Under the pieces are notes generated by a model that saw only the letters and a program-made list of their open reading frames with translations, made no database searches and was not told the DNA's origin. Shown here piece by piece: positions 8,730 to 17,460 of a DNA stretch of 64,000 bases (the stretch's first letter is position 1; each line of letters begins with the position of its first letter). The translations under genes and the position numbers were made by a program. This stretch comes from Cyanobacteria bacterium FACHB-471 (GTDB taxonomy: Bacteria > Cyanobacteriota > Cyanobacteriia > Elainellales > Elainellaceae): the NCBI GenBank assembly GCA_014695345.1, contig JACJOC010000058.1, positions 62,001-126,000 on the forward strand, in the 5' to 3' direction.

Positions 8730-11700
8730 GTGAACGTATCCATCGTGATCGCTGCCCATAACGCAGCAGGGACAATTGCTGAAACGCTTAATTCCCTCCT
8801 ATGCCAAACTTATTTGGACTGGGAGGCAATCATTGTTGATGACGGCTCAAGCGACGAAACAGCAGCGATCGCGGCTCAATTTACAGCAAAAGATGCCCGA
8901 ATTCAGGTAGTGAGCCAACCTCAAGGAGGGGTCAGTTCAGCTAGAAATCGAGGAGTTAGTTTAGCTCAGTCCAACTGGTTACTTTTTCTAGATGCGGACG
9001 ATTGGCTCTTACCTCCTTGTCTTGAGCTATTGACAAACGTGCTGAAGTTAAACGCTGAAGTAGATGCGGTCTACTGTGGTTGGGCACGAGTTGCCCCAGA
9101 TGGAAGATATATTGACCAGTACTGCTGTCCCTGCTCAGACAACCTATTTGAGGTATTTGCAAAATACTGTGCTTTTGCAATTCACACCTGCATCTTCAGA
9201 CGCTCACTGTTTGAGTCAGTTGGGGGATTTAATCCTTCGCTCAAAACCTGTGAGGATTGGGATCTGTGGCAACGGATTGCTCGCACAGGGGCTTCTTTTG
9301 CAGCCGTTTACAAGGTTCTTGCACTGTATCGGATGAGACCGGATTCAGCTTCAATGAGCAGTTTCCAAGTTTTTACAGATGGTTTGCAGGTAATCACTCA
9401 AGGGCATTCAACTGATCCACGCATCTCGAACCCGGATCCCAATTACCAAAACGGATTACCCACAGACCAACTCTCCAGCACAAAGTATTACTTTGCCTGT
9501 TGGATTGCTGGACTCATGATTGGCAGCGGTAGCGATGCGCGATCGCTGCTCGAAGTTCTCAAAGATGAACCTGCTCCTGAGCTAGATCCACAAAACATTG
9601 TCCAAAATCTCTTCCTAGCATCGCTTTTACCTACCTGCCAAACTCCAAGTGAATGGAATAAACTTTGGGCTACTATACAAGCGCAAGTTAACAATTTCCT
9701 ACTTGCTTTAGAGGAACAAACTCAAATTTCAGGATTACATCACGATGTTTATACTGCTCTTGAACAGCACTGCTCAGAGCCATTAGCAATACCAGAACGT
9801 ATGGAAACTAAAGTTTCACATACTATTCAGCTTGAGATTACAGAACCCATACCTAACCTTTCCTTGCCAGAAGGGGTTGAACGCCTGCATTGCACCATTG
9901 AACTAGAAGGAACTTGTCTCGGCACATTAGAACTTCCCGTTTTTGAAGGGTATGTTCATAGTTATGTGTTGACTGATGCGATCGCCGCTGACTTTGCTTG
10001 GCAAATTATAGGGCATTTCTTTGAGCACACTGTTTATCCCTCCTTGAGTATTGAAACACAGGAAACTCGTTCATCCATTCGACGAGGAAACCTGTGCCTT
10101 GCAGAATTACCGTCTGAACAACCTATCGTTTGGTCGAAAATTCATAATCAGATTGGCTGGACAGTGTTTCTACAAGAGATTTGGGCACGTCCAGATTTGC
10201 CAGAGGCTAGCTTTTATGATCCTCAAGCGCCAGAAGAGCCGAGCACAAAGTGTTGCTTAAGTGACGGTTGGCTCACACTTGAAGTGAGTGAAACATTGCC
10301 AGACATAAAAGTTGCAGGACAACAGCTTGACGTAGTTCTTACAGTAGGTGGAGTTGCTATTGGAGTTGTCCCGGTACCTGTTAAAGATGATGTGGTGCGA
10401 TCGCAAGAACTTAGAGCAGCACTTACAGCCGCCGCAGGATACGAACTCTGCTGCACAGCCGTCCGAGAAGGGCTCCTTGGCAGACCTGTTACAGAGCCAA
10501 CCTCTCTCCGAGATAGACTCCTCGAAGCAGCTTCTCACAATTCGCCTACTGATGCTCTTAACCGCGTCTTATCACCCAATGAGAGAGGTGTGGTGCTAGG
10601 GCGACGTACCTTTAATGAGTTTGGGACGAGCGCTTCTCGCAGGGCGGTGTTTCCCGCCACAGTAGCCCGTGAACTGAGTGATTGTGCTTTGATGGCTGGC
10701 GAACCTGTTTTACATGTGCTGGAGCCAAGTGAACAAGCTGCTCATGTAGTCTATGCACCTGATTTAATTTGGTGTCCCGTTCAAAAGCAAAAACCCTCTT
10801 CCACACATACGTTCCGCTCCAACACAAAACAGGCAGTTGAGGTACCGCTTTATAATCGCAGCTACTTTGAAACGACCTTTGCAACCGGTCCCGTTCACTG
10901 GAATTACACGAACCAGTATGAACAAATCAAGTATGAGCAAACGCTTTCCTTGCTACCCCCCAAGCCAATCGCACGGGTGCTTGAGCTTGCTTGCGCTGAA
11001 GGACACTTCACCGCACAGCTGGCTCCTCACGTTGAACATTTGACTGCTGCAGATATTTCTCAAATTGCCCTTGAGCAAGCGGCTGAACGGTGCGCTGCCC
11101 TAAAAAACGTTGACTTCATGCATCTCGACTTCATGAAGGAACCACTGCCTGAGCCGTTCGATTTAATTATTTGTAGTGAAGTACTTTACTTTGCCAATGA
11201 GCGAGAAACCCTTCAGAACGTGGCTCAAAAGTTTGCGGATGCCCTCGCACCTGGTGGTTACTTATTAACGGCACATGCAAACCTGGTTGTTGATGAACCT
11301 GATTGTCCTGGCTTTAACTGGAACTTTCCATTTGGGGCAAAAGTAATTGGGGAAATACTAGCAACCACACCATCCCTTCACCTAGCTAGGGAAATCTGGA
11401 CTCCACTTTATCGAATTCAGCTTTTTCAACGTAGCCCGCAGTTTCGGTGGTTCTTCTCTCAAACCGCTCCAGAGTTGATTAAATTGCCGCAACCTACACC
11501 ACCCCCACCTCAAGTTGCCGCCGATGTTTTGTGGAATGGAGGTACGCCCCGCGATCAGACAGTTCAATCTGTTTCAACCTATCATCTCCCGATTCTCATG
11601 TACCATCGGGTTGCCCCTAGCGGTGCGTCGGAGTCAGCTCGCTATCGTGTCAGTCCGGATGCCTTTGAGGAACAGGTTCGTTATTTATATGACGCAGGAT

Positions 11701-12275
11701 ACTACAGCATTACGCTAGAGGATTGGCACGCCGCAATGAAAGCTCACCGACCGTTACCAGGTCGAGCTATCATGTTTACCTTTGATGACGGCTATCAAGA
11801 CTTTCAAACCTATGCCTGGCCAATCCTGAAGCAGTATGGATTCACAGCGATTGTCTTTCTGGTTGCAAGTTTAGTAGGCAAAACCAATCTTTGGGATCAG
11901 GCTTACGGAGAAGAAATTCCCCTCCTTGAATGGCAGCAAATTCGACAACTAGAGAGTGAAGGAGTTGAATTTGGCTCACACTCTACAAACCATCATCCGC
12001 TAACCACAATTCCTTATGAGGCAGTAATCCGAGAAGGAATTTGCTCACGTATGATTTTGGAGCGGGAACTGGGACACCTCGTCAAAACCTTTGCCTATCC
12101 TCACGGTGCTGAAGATCGAGTCATCCAGCATCTAATAGGAGCTTGTGGCTACTCCTTTGGATTAAGTTGCCGATCGGGATTGTGTGGTCTACAGGAACCT
12201 CTACTCGCTCTGCCTCGCATTGAAATCACTGGTTCTGATAAGTTGCGTGATTTTGTTGCGAAGCTAAATCCATGA
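8730..12275 (+). CDS. Trifunctional protein: GT2 glycosyltransferase / NodS-like methyltransferase / NodB-like polysaccharide deacetylase
   Basis: An 1181-residue protein with at least four parts. (1) Residues 1-230 are a GT2 transferase: VSIVIAAHNA, VDDGSSD at 36-42, DADD at 88-91. (2) Residues about 240-700 are poorly known and contain two copies of a beta-rich module (about 363-432 and 507-584). (3) Residues about 735-920 are a SAM-dependent methyltransferase: VLELACAEGHFT near 749-760, LIICSEVLYFA later, the pattern of NodS N-methyltransferases. (4) Residues about 950-1181 are a NodB-type deacetylase: MYHRV, TFDDGY near 1016-1021 and SHSTNHHPL near 1082-1090, the usual metal-binding aspartate and histidines. 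Start is GTG, preceded by GGAGA 4-5 bp upstream. Family knowledge suggests transfer, deacetylation and N-methylation of an amino sugar; the combination on one substrate is inferred. Confidence 0.9.
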   Translation: MNVSIVIAAHNAAGTIAETLNSLLCQTYLDWEAIIVDDGSSDETAAIAAQFTAKDARIQVVSQPQGGVSSARNRGVSLAQSNWLLFLDADDWLLPPCLELLTNVLKLNAEVDAVYCGWARVAPDGRYIDQYCCPCSDNLFEVFAKYCAFAIHTCIFRRSLFESVGGFNPSLKTCEDWDLWQRIARTGASFAAVYKVLALYRMRPDSASMSSFQVFTDGLQVITQGHSTDPRISNPDPNYQNGLPTDQLSSTKYYFACWIAGLMIGSGSDARSLLEVLKDEPAPELDPQNIVQNLFLASLLPTCQTPSEWNKLWATIQAQVNNFLLALEEQTQISGLHHDVYTALEQHCSEPLAIPERMETKVSHTIQLEITEPIPNLSLPEGVERLHCTIELEGTCLGTLELPVFEGYVHSYVLTDAIAADFAWQIIGHFFEHTVYPSLSIETQETRSSIRRGNLCLAELPSEQPIVWSKIHNQIGWTVFLQEIWARPDLPEASFYDPQAPEEPSTKCCLSDGWLTLEVSETLPDIKVAGQQLDVVLTVGGVAIGVVPVPVKDDVVRSQELRAALTAAAGYELCCTAVREGLLGRPVTEPTSLRDRLLEAASHNSPTDALNRVLSPNERGVVLGRRTFNEFGTSASRRAVFPATVARELSDCALMAGEPVLHVLEPSEQAAHVVYAPDLIWCPVQKQKPSSTHTFRSNTKQAVEVPLYNRSYFETTFATGPVHWNYTNQYEQIKYEQTLSLLPPKPIARVLELACAEGHFTAQLAPHVEHLTAADISQIALEQAAERCAALKNVDFMHLDFMKEPLPEPFDLIICSEVLYFANERETLQNVAQKFADALAPGGYLLTAHANLVVDEPDCPGFNWNFPFGAKVIGEILATTPSLHLAREIWTPLYRIQLFQRSPQFRWFFSQTAPELIKLPQPTPPPPQVAADVLWNGGTPRDQTVQSVSTYHLPILMYHRVAPSGASESARYRVSPDAFEEQVRYLYDAGYYSITLEDWHAAMKAHRPLPGRAIMFTFDDGYQDFQTYAWPILKQYGFTAIVFLVASLVGKTNLWDQAYGEEIPLLEWQQIRQLESEGVEFGSHSTNHHPLTTIPYEAVIREGICSRMILERELGHLVKTFAYPHGAEDRVIQHLIGACGYSFGLSCRSGLCGLQEPLLALPRIEITGSDKLRDFVAKLNP

Positions 12276-12335
12276 GGAATAGCGATCGCCCTTAGACTTT
12301 AAGAACACAAATCGGCATCAGTTAAGTCGAAAATC

Positions 12336-14024
12336 ATGGAATCAATACCAGAGCATAAAATCATACGCTCACAACTTTTTTCAGATTGTTTCTTCTTGAG
12401 TATTGTTGTCCTAATCTCTTTAATTCTCTACATTCCGTCTCTCGGCTTTTATAGTGACGACTGGTCATTTTTAGCACCTCTTAATCTCTCTACAGATCAA
12501 TCCTTTCTGGGGTTATTTCAATCTATCTATCTACATCAGCCTAACGTCCAGATGCGACCTGTGCAGGTTCTTTACATTGCAGGTCTTTATTGGTTATTTG
12601 GCTTAAATCCATTAGGATATCATCTAATCAATTGTGTATTTCTTAGCTTGGGAATCGTCTTCTTCTACTTAGTTCTTAGAGAATTAAAGCAACCACGCTT
12701 TCTTGCACTATCCATTCCGTTAGTATATGCGCTACTTCCTCACTATTCAACGAACCGATTTTGGGTAGCAGCTTTTCAAATTACTTTAAGCATGACCCTA
12801 TACTTTCTAAGTTTATATGCAGACCTTGTAGCAGTACGTACCAAAACGACATCAGGACTGTGGGCTTGGAAGTTGATCAGTATTGCAAGCCTTTTAATTA
12901 GTGGGTTAGCCTATGAAATCTTTTTGCCCTGGTTTCTATTTAACCCCTTATTATCTTGGTATAAGGGGAGATTACTCAATCAATCAATTTTAAGCTATTT
13001 CAGCAAGCTAAAATTAATATTGTTAATGGGAAGCACGTTCCCTTGCGTAGTATTTGTGTTTCTCTTCAAGAAGGTGACAACAACTCGTCAAGGAGAACTT
13101 GAGTTCAAAGAGCATCTAGGTTGGTTTTTTCAACTTTTTAAGGACGCAGTTACAATTAGCTATGGTGACTATGGATTTAAATTACCTCGGATTGTAGGCA
13201 GTATTATTTATAGCCAAACTAACTGGGTAATATTAATATTAGGCGGATTGGTGGGGTTGGTTGTGTTCAGTTATCTATTTCATATCGTTAAACTACAGAA
13301 CATTAACCTACTCAATTACACTAACGGACTGAAATTGACTTTAGCTAGTTTCTTTGTTTTTGCAGCAGGCTATTCAATATTTTTGCTTACGCAAAACGCC
13401 CAAAACTCAGCCGCAGGCATTAGCAACCGTATCGCTATAGCCTCGGCAATAGGAGTAGCATTTACTTTCATAGGCTTAATCGGACTGGCAAGCAGTTTTA
13501 TTCGTACAAATCGCTCACGTAAAGTCCTTTTTTGCCTGCTAATCGCTTTACTCTGTAGTAGTGGTTTTATAATCAACAATGCCATTGCTTCCTATTGGGC
13601 TGATGCCTACCGTCAAGAACAGAATATCCTTGCTGATATTCAACAACACCTGCCATCCTTAAAGGATGATGCTACTTTGATTCTTGACGGGATCTGTCCC
13701 TATTCCGGACCAGCAGTCGTTTTTGAGTCCAATTGGGATTTAGCAGGAGCATTGCGGATAATCTATAAAACCTACACTTTGAAAGCTGATGTCGTGACGC
13801 CTAATTTACAAGTGAATGAGGATGGACTTACCACAGCCTTATACTACGGATCACTAGTGAGTCATTATCCCTACGAAAATCTATTGATTTACAATATTAA
13901 AGACAAATTAGTTCATGAGATAACGGATGCGGATGCAGCTTATCGCTATTTTCAAACTTTTAATGCTGACTATGACAACAATTGCCCCAAAGGAAGAGAA
14001 GGTCATGGCGTAAGAATTTTCTAA
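12336..14024 (+). CDS. Polytopic membrane protein, possible GT-C glycosyltransferase
   Basis: A 562-residue protein with about ten or more hydrophobic segments spread over residues 18-430, then a soluble C-terminal part of about 130 residues. Near the first periplasmic loop it reads YSDDWSFLAPL; an acidic pair before Trp at this place is the catalytic signature position of GT-C enzymes such as the PMT/ArnT-like and GT39/GT83 families. That supports, but does not prove, use of a lipid-linked sugar donor. A role as glycan polymerase is an alternative. The coding region is visibly richer in A+T than its neighbours, and I saw no HIP1 octamer in its 1.7 kb, which may point to separate origin. It is convergent with the next gene. 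Confidence 0.7.
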   Translation: MESIPEHKIIRSQLFSDCFFLSIVVLISLILYIPSLGFYSDDWSFLAPLNLSTDQSFLGLFQSIYLHQPNVQMRPVQVLYIAGLYWLFGLNPLGYHLINCVFLSLGIVFFYLVLRELKQPRFLALSIPLVYALLPHYSTNRFWVAAFQITLSMTLYFLSLYADLVAVRTKTTSGLWAWKLISIASLLISGLAYEIFLPWFLFNPLLSWYKGRLLNQSILSYFSKLKLILLMGSTFPCVVFVFLFKKVTTTRQGELEFKEHLGWFFQLFKDAVTISYGDYGFKLPRIVGSIIYSQTNWVILILGGLVGLVVFSYLFHIVKLQNINLLNYTNGLKLTLASFFVFAAGYSIFLLTQNAQNSAAGISNRIAIASAIGVAFTFIGLIGLASSFIRTNRSRKVLFCLLIALLCSSGFIINNAIASYWADAYRQEQNILADIQQHLPSLKDDATLILDGICPYSGPAVVFESNWDLAGALRIIYKTYTLKADVVTPNLQVNEDGLTTALYYGSLVSHYPYENLLIYNIKDKLVHEITDADAAYRYFQTFNADYDNNCPKGREGHGVRIF

Positions 14025-14071
14025 GCTATTATTTTCCTATTCAATCTGGTTAGCAACAATTCATTCTGAGG

Positions 14072-14093
14072 TCTGCTTCTCTTTACAAGCAGA
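14072..14093. terminator. Short stem-loop between convergent genes
   Basis: A 7-bp perfect stem (TCTGCTT / AAGCAGA) with an 8-nt loop lies in the 72-bp gap between two convergent membrane-protein genes. There is no clear T-run on either side, so this is a weak candidate for a shared terminator rather than a textbook one. Confidence 0.35.
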
Positions 14094-14096
14094 TGG

Positions 14097-15821
14097 TCAA
14101 AGTTGACGCGAAAATCCGGCTTGGACACCATGCTCTGGATTCCGTAATCGAATTGCTCTATCCGGTTGATTTGTACAAGGTAATTCTGCTGCCCAACAAG
14201 CCCCCTTTTGATTTTTTGGAGAGAAGTAGGTTACGTCATTAATTTGTTTTTCTACCACTTCTACTTGAACAACTTGGGGCGGTAAAAGGAGGCGCGATCG
14301 CACTCCTTGACTGGTTAAGCTCGTTCCAACCATGGCAGCCAACAATAGTGAAATGAATAGACTTTGGTGCTGTAGCTTCTTAAGTTGCCATGAAGACAGC
14401 GGCCGGTTAGTAATTCTCGCCAAACTAACTTGGAGTTGTGATTGAAATAGGAGAGCAGCCAGCAAAGTAGGCAAAAGAACAAAATATCCTATACCAAACC
14501 TCAACAAAGGTGCTTGCGATAAGGTGAAAGCGCTTCCAACAAACGCCAAGATTAAAATCCAACAGTAACTGAAATTCTGTTTTGCTCGGGATTCTTTGAT
14601 TACATAACCCGTTGATGCAATAGATATTCCAACTAATAGCACAATTAATTTACTTGAGCTGATAGAGTTAAACCATTGCCAGAACAGCCATAGACTGGAG
14701 TTGGCTTGAGAGGGCGGAGAGCCAAACCAACTGCCCCAACCACGAGTTACTTCACCAAGCGCTTGAGCTTCGTGAGAAGTGATTGCCCAGGGCACGTCAA
14801 GACATAGTAAAGGAGAAGGATATAGCAAGCAACCAGAATTGGTTGCTCCAAAGAAAAGTATGGGTAGTAAGAGTAAAATACTGACTACACTGCCCACCAA
14901 AAATCGTCTTGAACTAAATCTTCTACCGAACAAGTACACTAGGCTAGTGACAAACAGAAGAGGCAGGGCTGTAAGCTTAATTGATGTTGCTCCAATAGCT
15001 AATATTAGGGGAATCAAATCAGCATAAAGAACTGGATGCTTCAACTGAGTAGAATTAATGGAATCGGAACTTACTAATATCACCCAAGCAACCACACCCG
15101 TCAAAAAGATAACTGGAATGTCAGGAGAGGGAGAGATTAAAACAGTTGACAAAAGCCGGGTCGCAACACTGCCCGAAATAACTATAAATAAGAAAAATAC
15201 GATAAACCAGTCACTAATTTTTGATTTTTTAGCAAAGCCTTGAGTTAAACAGACTATACAATGCAAGGATGCCAGAAATATAACAAAACCATTCGTTACG
15301 GCACTAGCTCGACCTTCCAGGAAGACGGCATTGAGAGGTGCGGCAAGAGCAAACCAGGCGGAGGCAAAGCCGAGTTGCTTTGAAAGTAAGGCGATACCGG
15401 GAACTGCACCAAATTCTGATAACCAACGGATTGCACCATAGTGATAAAGACCTGTGTCAATCCAGGTCACTTGGCGTGTGGTTAAGGCGGCAACTCCAAT
15501 GGACAGCGTCAAGATTCCTACAAGTACACTGGGGGTCAAGTGCGATCGCAGTATTGCGATTTCACATCGAACCTTTGGGGACAGCAAGGACAGAAAGCCT
15601 AGTATCGCAGCTACTAATCCTCCTACCCAGGACGATAAAGCAAAGATAAAAGACGTTGCTAAAAGCGCAATAGAAAGGAAAACAACGCCCAACCAAAGAG
15701 AAATAATTGAGCGATCGCCCAATCTCACAAAAATGTTTGCTTTCAAACTATTCAGCAAGGCTGTGCCAGTTAACCAACAAACAATACTTAAAAGAGTCCA
15801 AACAGCAATAAAGTAGAGCAT
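14097..15821 (-). CDS. Large polytopic membrane protein of unknown function
   Basis: A 574-residue protein with about twelve hydrophobic helices. Between early helices it carries VTWIDTGLYHYGAIRWL (about residues 118-134), an acidic plus GLYH motif that recalls a family of uncharacterised bacterial membrane proteins found in glycan loci (I think of the LIC_10190-like group, but cannot confirm). The C-terminal about 60 residues are hydrophilic and end with two cysteines in CWAAELPC. A role as GT-C transferase, polymerase or ligase for the surrounding glycan locus is plausible from context only. It is the only gene of the locus on this strand and is divergent from the next GT2 gene across 491 bp. 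Unlike its AT-rich neighbour it does contain HIP1 octamers. Confidence 0.7.
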   Translation of the reverse strand: MLYFIAVWTLLSIVCWLTGTALLNSLKANIFVRLGDRSIISLWLGVVFLSIALLATSFIFALSSWVGGLVAAILGFLSLLSPKVRCEIAILRSHLTPSVLVGILTLSIGVAALTTRQVTWIDTGLYHYGAIRWLSEFGAVPGIALLSKQLGFASAWFALAAPLNAVFLEGRASAVTNGFVIFLASLHCIVCLTQGFAKKSKISDWFIVFFLFIVISGSVATRLLSTVLISPSPDIPVIFLTGVVAWVILVSSDSINSTQLKHPVLYADLIPLILAIGATSIKLTALPLLFVTSLVYLFGRRFSSRRFLVGSVVSILLLLPILFFGATNSGCLLYPSPLLCLDVPWAITSHEAQALGEVTRGWGSWFGSPPSQANSSLWLFWQWFNSISSSKLIVLLVGISIASTGYVIKESRAKQNFSYCWILILAFVGSAFTLSQAPLLRFGIGYFVLLPTLLAALLFQSQLQVSLARITNRPLSSWQLKKLQHQSLFISLLLAAMVGTSLTSQGVRSRLLLPPQVVQVEVVEKQINDVTYFSPKNQKGACWAAELPCTNQPDRAIRLRNPEHGVQAGFSRQL

Positions 15822-16312
15822 AAATCTAGACTATTAAACACACCAAGCTTAACAAGATTAAGTGCTTTTTCTAGATAATAAAGGCTAGTTAGTAAAATAT
15901 TTGTACTGGCTTAATATGACTAGCGAGAAGTGTAGAGATACTCTTTAAAGAGTGCATAAAGGCGGCGATTGTTTAACATACAGTAGACATACAAGTATTA
16001 GTATTAATTAACACGTTAGAGATATTGCCTAGGCACTATTCCCACCTCATCTACCTGCCTTATCTTCAGCAAAATTTTCTATCCCTCCCGGGTATCACGC
16101 TTCACGAGGAATGTTCAGTGCAGTCAATTTGTGGCTCAGCTCAAGCAAGGGGATTACCCATTCAAAAAATTAGAGATAGCAAATTAGATACGTGATTTTA
16201 TCCGGATAGATAAGTGGTTTGTTAGTAAAAGGTCTTGGCAGAGACTTTTAAAAATTTGGAAGTACCTAGTGGCATTTTCCAGGTCCTATCTGGAGGCGAG
16301 TGAATACTTGTA
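15822..16312. promoter_or_regulatory. Divergent intergenic region, 491 bp
   Basis: This AT-rich gap separates the minus-strand membrane-protein gene from the plus-strand GT2 gene at 16313 and must hold promoters for both. I see no open gene, no strong inverted repeat and no HIP1 octamer in it. A purine-rich GGAGG lies about 18 bp before the ATG at 16313. The length suggests regulation at this point or a former gene, but no decayed coding sequence is recognisable. Confidence 0.5.
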
Positions 16313-17368
16313 ATGACTTTGACCAACTCAGATGTACGTTCTTCCATAGAACCAGCAATTTCAATTGTGATTCCGGTTCACAATGGCGGTGAAAGCTTCC
16401 GCGAATGTTTGTCTAGTTTAACCAAATTTGTTCCTAACTCTATAGAAGTTGTCATTGTTGTAGATGGTGGAACGGATGATTCTTGGCGTTTAGCTGAAGA
16501 GTCTGGAGCAAAGGTCATTAAGTTCCCGACTGCAGGTGGCCCGGCCCGAGCAAGAAATGCAGGGGCGAAGGCAGCTCAAGGTGACATTCTGTTTTTTGTT
16601 GATGCAGATGTCACCATTGGTGCTGACACGTTGTCGCAGGTGGCAATCGCCTTCCAAACGTATCCCAATATTGCAGCCCTGATTGGCTCTTACGATGATG
16701 CTCCTGGCGCAACTAATTTTCTATCCCAATATAAAAACTTGTTTCATCACTATACTCATCAAACGGGTTGTGAAGAAGCCTCTACATTTTGGGGTGCCTG
16801 TGGTGCAATTCGACGAGATGTATTTTTAGAGATTGGCGGTTTTGACGAAGCGTATCGCTATCCTTCCATTGAAGATATTGAGTTAGGCTATCGACTTAAA
16901 CGGGCGGGACATCAAATTCGGCTTTGTAAAAATGTGCAGGTCAAGCACTTAAAGTGTTGGAGACCCGTCTCTCTGTTGAGGGCTGAATTCTTCTACCGTG
17001 CCTTGCCCTGGACTGAGTTGCTATGGCGCGATCGCCAATTTGTCAATGACCTAAATCTCAAAACCTCAAGTCGCGTCAGTCTAGTACTGACTTATGGGCT
17101 ATTGATTGCTCTGGCTGCAAGCTTCTGGTGGCTACCTGCCCTGGGTTTGGCAGGTATTCTGAGTTTGTCTTTGCTGCTGCTAAATTTTTCTGTTTATCAA
17201 TTCTTTCAACACAAGCGGGGATTATGGTTTGCCGTGCGGACCGTTCCCTGGCACTGGCTTTATTTTCTCTACAGCGGACTTGCTTTTGCAATTGGCACTA
17301 TTCGCTACCACATCCGCCAGTACAGATTGCCAAAGCCAAGTTCCCTCAAATCTAAAGCATCAGTCTGA
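16313..17368 (+). CDS. GT2 family glycosyltransferase with C-terminal membrane helices
   Basis: A 351-residue protein. Residues 16-25 (ISIVIPVHNG) begin a GT-A fold; VDGGTDD at 50-56 and VDADV at 96-100 (DAD 97-99) are the nucleotide- and metal-binding sites, and ARARNAG at 78-84 is conserved in the family. A late FDEAYRYPSIEDIELGYR segment holds the ED catalytic-type acids. Residues about 245-330 contain two to three hydrophobic helices, so the enzyme is membrane anchored, as in dolichol/undecaprenyl-phosphate-sugar synthases and cellulose-synthase-like proteins. It opens the second plus-strand block of the glycan locus. Whether it makes a lipid-linked sugar or extends a chain is not decided by the sequence. 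Confidence 0.87.
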   Translation: MTLTNSDVRSSIEPAISIVIPVHNGGESFRECLSSLTKFVPNSIEVVIVVDGGTDDSWRLAEESGAKVIKFPTAGGPARARNAGAKAAQGDILFFVDADVTIGADTLSQVAIAFQTYPNIAALIGSYDDAPGATNFLSQYKNLFHHYTHQTGCEEASTFWGACGAIRRDVFLEIGGFDEAYRYPSIEDIELGYRLKRAGHQIRLCKNVQVKHLKCWRPVSLLRAEFFYRALPWTELLWRDRQFVNDLNLKTSSRVSLVLTYGLLIALAASFWWLPALGLAGILSLSLLLLNFSVYQFFQHKRGLWFAVRTVPWHWLYFLYSGLAFAIGTIRYHIRQYRLPKPSSLKSKASV

Positions 17369-17460
17369 ATAAGCATCCACTTCTACAAATTCAGACTAGA
17401 TGTTCGCCAAGGTTTTACGCTCGACGCGGGTCAACTTTAAAGGATATTGGAGAAGGATTG

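Noticed and set aside
15058-15816. Plus-strand frames of 61-120 codons inside the minus-strand membrane protein gene
   Set aside because: They are antisense shadows of a long hydrophobic gene with coherent membrane segments.
17458-17460. TTG as start of the FAD oxidoreductase
   Set aside because: The ATG directly after it has an optimally spaced GGAGAAGG, so the TTG is not needed.
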